In this document: in pieces, positions 60,127 to 64,000 of the stretch
Layout of the letters: the number at the start of each line of letters is the position of its first letter
How positions within the stretch are numbered: position 1 is the stretch's first letter
Assembly (NCBI RefSeq): GCF_008011855.1
Contig: NZ_VOUX01000004.1
Location: 124,001 to 188,000 of the forward strand
From: Serratia bockelmannii
GTDB lineage: Bacteria > Pseudomonadota > Gammaproteobacteria > Enterobacterales > Enterobacteriaceae
Direction of reading: 5' to 3'
DNA: 64,000 nucleotides
Translations under genes and position numbers: made by a program
Notes under the pieces: model-generated
Told to the model about the DNA's origin: nothing
The model's input: the letters and a program-made list of their open reading frames with translations, nothing else
Database searches by the model: none

Positions 60127-60828
60127 TTTCTCTCCTGATTTTTTGAGGCCGTAGCCTGATACAAGCTGCTTTGGCGCACCGCGCGTGGGCTAAACAGTTG
60201 TCGCGCGCGGTGGCGAATTTAACTGGGCGCGGAGTATAGCATAGCATGCGTCCATCATCTGCACCGGGCTTGCTCCGGTCACGCGGGTGGGCAACGTTCG
60301 CTCATTGCTTGTCCGAATCATCCTCTATCGGCAAGTTATTTCGAGGTGGTTAACAAGTATTTGTCCGGCACGTTATTGTTGAACGATGGGGTTATTATAA
60401 TTATTTGGAGCGTAGTACACCGATTTTAGCGGCGTTTGCCGGGAATAATAGTTTCGACCGTGGGTTGCCAGACCCGCGTTGGCAGCGGATTTTGCTACGC
60501 CTTTAAATATCAAATGATTACAAATAGCCAATAGCCGTGTTAATATTATTCATGTCGTGATTGCTTACACAGATTTCTCACTCGTAGCATGATTGTCGCG
60601 CTATCCTGTGTCTGGTACAGCGCCGCGGAATTATTTTCGTCGCCTGATGTTTTCCGACGTGACGATTTATCGGCGGCATAGACGGCTAAAATTGAAAAAT
60701 CAGCTCTGCTCCGCAAAGTTATTCGAAAGTATGTATTAATCTGTGTTCATTCTTGTCTGAAAAACAAGTAATATCTCTGGCGAAAACAGAGGCCGATTGC
60801 GTTACTCCCTTTTTTTGGAGATTTTTCC
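60127..60828. promoter_or_regulatory. Long yecF-uvrY intergenic region
   Basis: About 700 bp without a supported gene. It must hold the divergent yecF and uvrY promoters. A GC-rich pair GCGCACCGCGCG...CGCGCGCGGTG lies near 60175-60215; the right part is AT-richer. No LexA box, tRNA or recognisable sRNA was seen by eye. Confidence 0.5.
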
Positions 60829-61485
60829 TTGATTAGCGTTCTTCTTGTTGATGACCACGAACTGGTGCGCGCAGGGATACGACGCATTCTTGAAGATATC
60901 AAAGGTATAAAAGTTGTCGGTGAGGCCCAGTGCGGTGAAGACGCCGTAAAATGGTGCCGTGGCAACGCTGTCGATATCGTGCTGATGGACATGAATATGC
61001 CGGGCATTGGCGGGCTGGAAGCCACTCGCAAGATTGTGCGTTATGCGCCCGACGTCAAAGTCATCATGTTGACCATCCATACTGAAAATCCTTTGCCCGC
61101 GAAGGTGATGCAGGCGGGGGCCGCCGGTTACCTGAGCAAGGGCGCCGCGCCGCAAGAAGTGATTAACGCCTTGCGTTCCGTGCATGCGGGGCAGCGCTAT
61201 ATCGCGTCTGACATCGCTCAGCAGATGGCCTTGAGTCAGCTGGAGCCGCAGGCTGAAACGCCGTTCAGCTGCCTGTCTGAACGCGAGTTACAGATCATGT
61301 TGATGATAACCAAAGGCAAAAAAGTGAATGAGATCTCGGAGCAACTGAGTCTCAGCCCAAAAACGGTGAACAGCTACCGTTACCGCATGTTCAGCAAACT
61401 GAATATCAGCGGCGACGTCGAATTGACTCACCTGGCCATCCGACATGGATTGTTCAATGCGGAGACGTTGTTAAGCAGTGAATGA
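60829..61485 (+). CDS. uvrY: Response regulator UvrY of the BarA-UvrY system
   Basis: A 218-residue FixJ/NarL-type regulator. The receiver has Asp8-Asp9 and the phosphorylated Asp54 ([12 protein letters not shown]); the C-terminal helix-turn-helix is [20 protein letters not shown], then [18 protein letters not shown]. With the sensor BarA it activates csrB-type small RNAs and so virulence and carbon-storage control. The start is TTG at 60829 after a GGAG site eight bases upstream; sequence beyond residue 1 aligns with E. coli UvrY. It overlaps uvrC by 8 bp. Confidence 0.97.
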   Translation: MISVLLVDDHELVRAGIRRILEDIKGIKVVGEAQCGEDAVKWCRGNAVDIVLMDMNMPGIGGLEATRKIVRYAPDVKVIMLTIHTENPLPAKVMQAGAAGYLSKGAAPQEVINALRSVHAGQRYIASDIAQQMALSQLEPQAETPFSCLSERELQIMLMITKGKKVNEISEQLSLSPKTVNSYRYRMFSKLNISGDVELTHLAIRHGLFNAETLLSSE

Positions 61486-63310
61486 TCGTTTTGATGCCAA
61501 AGCCTTCCTGAGTACCGTCACCAGCCAACCCGGCGTCTATCGTATGTACGACGCCACGGGGACGGTGATCTACGTCGGTAAAGCCAAAGACCTGAAAAAG
61601 CGTCTCGCCAGCTACTTTCGGCAGCAGGTCAGCAGCCGTAAGACCGAGACGCTGGTTAAAAATATCGCGCAAATAGACGTAACGGTTACCCATACCGAAA
61701 CGGAAGCGCTGTTGTTGGAACATAACTACATTAAATTGTACCAACCGCGATATAATGTTCTTTTGCGAGACGATAAATCTTATCCGCTGATTTTTCTCAG
61801 CGCGGATACCCATCCCCGTTTGGCGGTGCATCGCGGCGCCAAACACGCCAAGGGCGAATATTTCGGGCCTTTTCCCAACTCTTACGCCGTACGCGAAACG
61901 CTGGCGCTGCTGCAGAAGCTGTTCCCGATCCGCCAGTGCGAAAACAGCGTGTATCGCAACCGTTCACGTCCGTGTCTGCAGTATCAGATCGGCCGCTGTC
62001 TGGGGCCTTGCGTCGCCGGCCTGGTGAGTGAAGAAGAATATCGGCAGCAGGTGGACTACGTGCGGCTGTTCCTTTCAGGCAAAGATCAACAGGTATTGCA
62101 CCAGCTGATTGCGCGCATGGAAGAAGCCAGCAAACTGCTTAATTTCGAAGAGGCGGCGCGCATTCGCGATCAAATTCAGGCCGTACGCCGCGTCACGGAG
62201 CGGCAGTTCGTGTCGGGCGACAGCGACGATCTGGACGTGATTGGCGTGGCGTTCGATGCCGGTATGGCGTGCCTGCACGTGCTGTTCATCCGACAGGGCA
62301 AGGTGCTGGGCAGCCGCAGCTATTTCCCTAAAGTGCCGGGTGGTACGGAGATGAGCGAGGTGGTGCAGACCTTTGTTGGCCAGTTCTATCTGCAAGGCAG
62401 CCAGGCGCGCACGCTGCCCGGCGAGATCTTACTGGATTTCAGCCTGCCGGAAAAAGATCTGCTTGCGGAATCGCTCTCCGAGTTGGCGGGGCGCAAGATC
62501 CAAATTCAAAGCAAACCGCGCGGCGATCGCGCCCGTTATCTGAAGCTGGCGCGCACCAATGCGGCAACGGCGTTGACGACCAAGCTGTCGCAGCAGTCGA
62601 CTATTCATCAGCGGCTGGCGGAATTGGCCAAGGTGCTGAACCTGACGGAAATCAACCGTATGGAGTGCTTTGATATCAGCCATACCATGGGCGAGCAGAC
62701 CGTGGCTTCGTGCGTGGTGTTCGACGGTAATGGCCCCGTGCGAGCGGAGTATCGGCGCTATAATATCAGCGGCATCACGCCTGGCGATGACTACGCGGCG
62801 ATGACGCAGGTGCTGAAGCGCCGTTACGGCAAGGCGCTGGAAGAGAAAAAGATCCCGGATGTCATCTTCATCGACGGCGGTAAAGGGCAACTCGGCATGG
62901 CGATCGAGGTATTCAAATCGCTGAACGTCACCTGGGACAAGAATAAGCCATTGCTGATCGGCATCGCCAAAGGCGCCGACCGCAAGGCCGGGTTAGAAAC
63001 GTTGTTCTTCGTCCCGGAAGGCGAGGGAATTTCTCTGCCGCCGGATTCGCCGGCGCTGCATGTGATCCAACACATCCGCGACGATTCGCACAATCATGCG
63101 ATTACCGGTCACCGGCAGAGAAGGGCGAAAGTCAGAAATACCAGCGCATTGGAGCTGATTGAAGGCGTAGGGCCGAAACGGCGCCAGGTGCTGTTGAAGT
63201 ATATGGGCGGACTGCAACCTTTGTTGAACGCCAGCGTGGAGGAAATTGCAAAAGTGCCGGGTATTTCACAAGCATTGGCAGAAAAGATCTACAATGCATT
63301 GAAACACTGA
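61478..63310 (+). CDS. uvrC: Excinuclease ABC subunit C
   Basis: A 610-residue protein, same length as E. coli UvrC. The N-terminal GIY-YIG nuclease domain ([30 protein letters not shown]) makes the 3' incision. The UvrB-binding UVR motif is near residues 205-240. The RNase H-like C-terminal nuclease ([32 protein letters not shown]) makes the 5' cut, and the helix-hairpin-helix pair is at the end ([20 protein letters not shown]). It acts in nucleotide excision repair. Coupled to uvrY by overlap. Confidence 0.98.
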   Translation: MNDRFDAKAFLSTVTSQPGVYRMYDATGTVIYVGKAKDLKKRLASYFRQQVSSRKTETLVKNIAQIDVTVTHTETEALLLEHNYIKLYQPRYNVLLRDDKSYPLIFLSADTHPRLAVHRGAKHAKGEYFGPFPNSYAVRETLALLQKLFPIRQCENSVYRNRSRPCLQYQIGRCLGPCVAGLVSEEEYRQQVDYVRLFLSGKDQQVLHQLIARMEEASKLLNFEEAARIRDQIQAVRRVTERQFVSGDSDDLDVIGVAFDAGMACLHVLFIRQGKVLGSRSYFPKVPGGTEMSEVVQTFVGQFYLQGSQARTLPGEILLDFSLPEKDLLAESLSELAGRKIQIQSKPRGDRARYLKLARTNAATALTTKLSQQSTIHQRLAELAKVLNLTEINRMECFDISHTMGEQTVASCVVFDGNGPVRAEYRRYNISGITPGDDYAAMTQVLKRRYGKALEEKKIPDVIFIDGGKGQLGMAIEVFKSLNVTWDKNKPLLIGIAKGADRKAGLETLFFVPEGEGISLPPDSPALHVIQHIRDDSHNHAITGHRQRRAKVRNTSALELIEGVGPKRRQVLLKYMGGLQPLLNASVEEIAKVPGISQALAEKIYNALKH

Positions 63311-63368
63311 GGGCAATGTAGCAACATACTCTTAATTTCCACTCTAGCCAGATAGTTACCGTAGCATT

Positions 63369-63917
63369 ATGCAATTGAATATACCGACTTGGCTTACCCT
63401 GTTTCGCGTAGTTCTGATCCCATTCTTTGTGCTGGCGTTTTATCTGCCGTTCAACTGGGCTCCGATGGTTTGCGCCGTTATCTTTGTGTTTGCCGCCGTC
63501 ACCGACTGGTTTGACGGCTTCTTGGCACGCCGCTGGAAACAAACAACGCGCTTCGGGGCGTTTTTGGATCCGGTCGCGGACAAAGTGATGGTGGCGGTGG
63601 CGCTGGTGCTGGTGGCGGAGCACTACCACAGCTGGTGGATCACGCTGCCGGCGGCCACCATGATCGCCCGTGAAATCATCATTTCGTCGCTGCGTGAGTG
63701 GATGGCGGAAATTGGCAAACGCAGCAGCGTGGCGGTGTCCTGGATTGGCAAAGTGAAAACCATGGCGCAGATGATGTCGCTGGTGGGCTTGCTGTGGCGG
63801 CCGGATCGCTCCGTAGAGTATGTGGCGATTGGTTTGCTGTATATCGCGGCGGTGCTGACTTTCTGGTCGATGTTCCAATATTTGAACGCGGCACGCAACG
63901 ATCTGCTGGAACCGTGA
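63369..63917 (+). CDS. pgsA: CDP-diacylglycerol-glycerol-3-phosphate phosphatidyltransferase
   Basis: A 182-residue inner-membrane enzyme that makes phosphatidylglycerol phosphate, the first step to phosphatidylglycerol and cardiolipin. The CDP-alcohol phosphotransferase motif is complete: Asp49-Gly50, Ala53-Arg54, Gly63, Asp67 and Asp71 ([20 protein letters not shown]). About four to five membrane segments. The order uvrY-uvrC-pgsA is that of E. coli. The last 83 bp of the window after it hold no gene that I can see; in E. coli a tRNA cluster follows. Confidence 0.97.
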   Translation: MQLNIPTWLTLFRVVLIPFFVLAFYLPFNWAPMVCAVIFVFAAVTDWFDGFLARRWKQTTRFGAFLDPVADKVMVAVALVLVAEHYHSWWITLPAATMIAREIIISSLREWMAEIGKRSSVAVSWIGKVKTMAQMMSLVGLLWRPDRSVEYVAIGLLYIAAVLTFWSMFQYLNAARNDLLEP

Positions 63918-64000
63918 TCGATACGCTGCAAAAATCGGCAAACGATCGTGATGCGCCAACAATTTTATTGACTCATCACGTCAGGTAAGTAGAATGCATC

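Noticed and set aside
1-64000. CRISPR arrays, insertion sequences, integrases or a prophage
   Set aside because: No regularly spaced repeats, transposase or integrase frames were seen; the KilAC-like gene is the only phage-like trace.

Overview
The window is about 64 kb of an enterobacterial chromosome and is most consistent with Serratia marcescens or a very close relative. The strongest species marker is the secreted nuclease at 26875-27675, which from memory reads like the known S. marcescens NucA along its whole length. The core gene order (lonH-matP-ompA-sulA-sxy-yccS-yccF-helD-mgsA-csgI-yccU-hspQ-rlmI-acyP-tusE-yccA-tRNA-Ser, and yecF-uvrY-uvrC-pgsA) is the E. coli order in a GC-rich host. 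No insertion sequence, CRISPR array, integrase or rRNA gene was found. The left edge cuts lonH.

Layout. 1-15.0 kb is conserved core: Ter macrodomain organisation, outer membrane protein, SOS division inhibitor, helicase IV, methylglyoxal synthase, rRNA methylation and tRNA thiolation, ending at tRNA-Ser(UGA). 15.0-22.0 kb is an accessory, AT-rich island: a four-gene chaperone-usher fimbria (pilin, chaperone, usher, adhesin) followed by two unusual regulators, a ribbon-helix-helix (RelB-like) protein and a LuxR-type protein with a degenerate receiver. 22.0-26.8 kb holds soxR divergent from an RND efflux pair whose promoter carries a textbook SoxR box in a 19-bp spacer. 26.9-37.5 kb mixes nucA under a LexA box, wrbA, exporters paired with regulators, cycA, tRNA-Lys(CUU), a DedA protein and an MFS carrier.

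37.6-45.8 kb contains the most interesting block: a LuxR-type (acyl-homoserine-lactone receptor-like) regulator without a synthase, divergent from a tightly packed operon of 3-hydroxyacyl-CoA dehydrogenase, thiolase, 5-aminolevulinate-synthase-like alpha-oxoamine synthase, MFS exporter and enoyl-CoA hydratase. Together these look like a small-molecule pathway that makes an acyl-CoA, condenses it with an amino acid to an aminoketone, and exports it.

46-47.2 kb holds a universal stress protein and an unrecognised gene. 47.3-57.6 kb is a complete trans-4-hydroxy-L-proline catabolic locus: epimerase, three-part D-hydroxyproline dehydrogenase, deaminase, alpha-ketoglutarate semialdehyde dehydrogenase, permease, an imino-acid reductase and a PAS-AraC regulator. 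57.6-60.1 kb has small lipoproteins, a KilAC-like orphan, glpM and yecF. 60.8-63.9 kb is uvrY-uvrC-pgsA. Start codons were chosen by ribosome-binding site, signal peptide and remembered homologues; no database search was possible.
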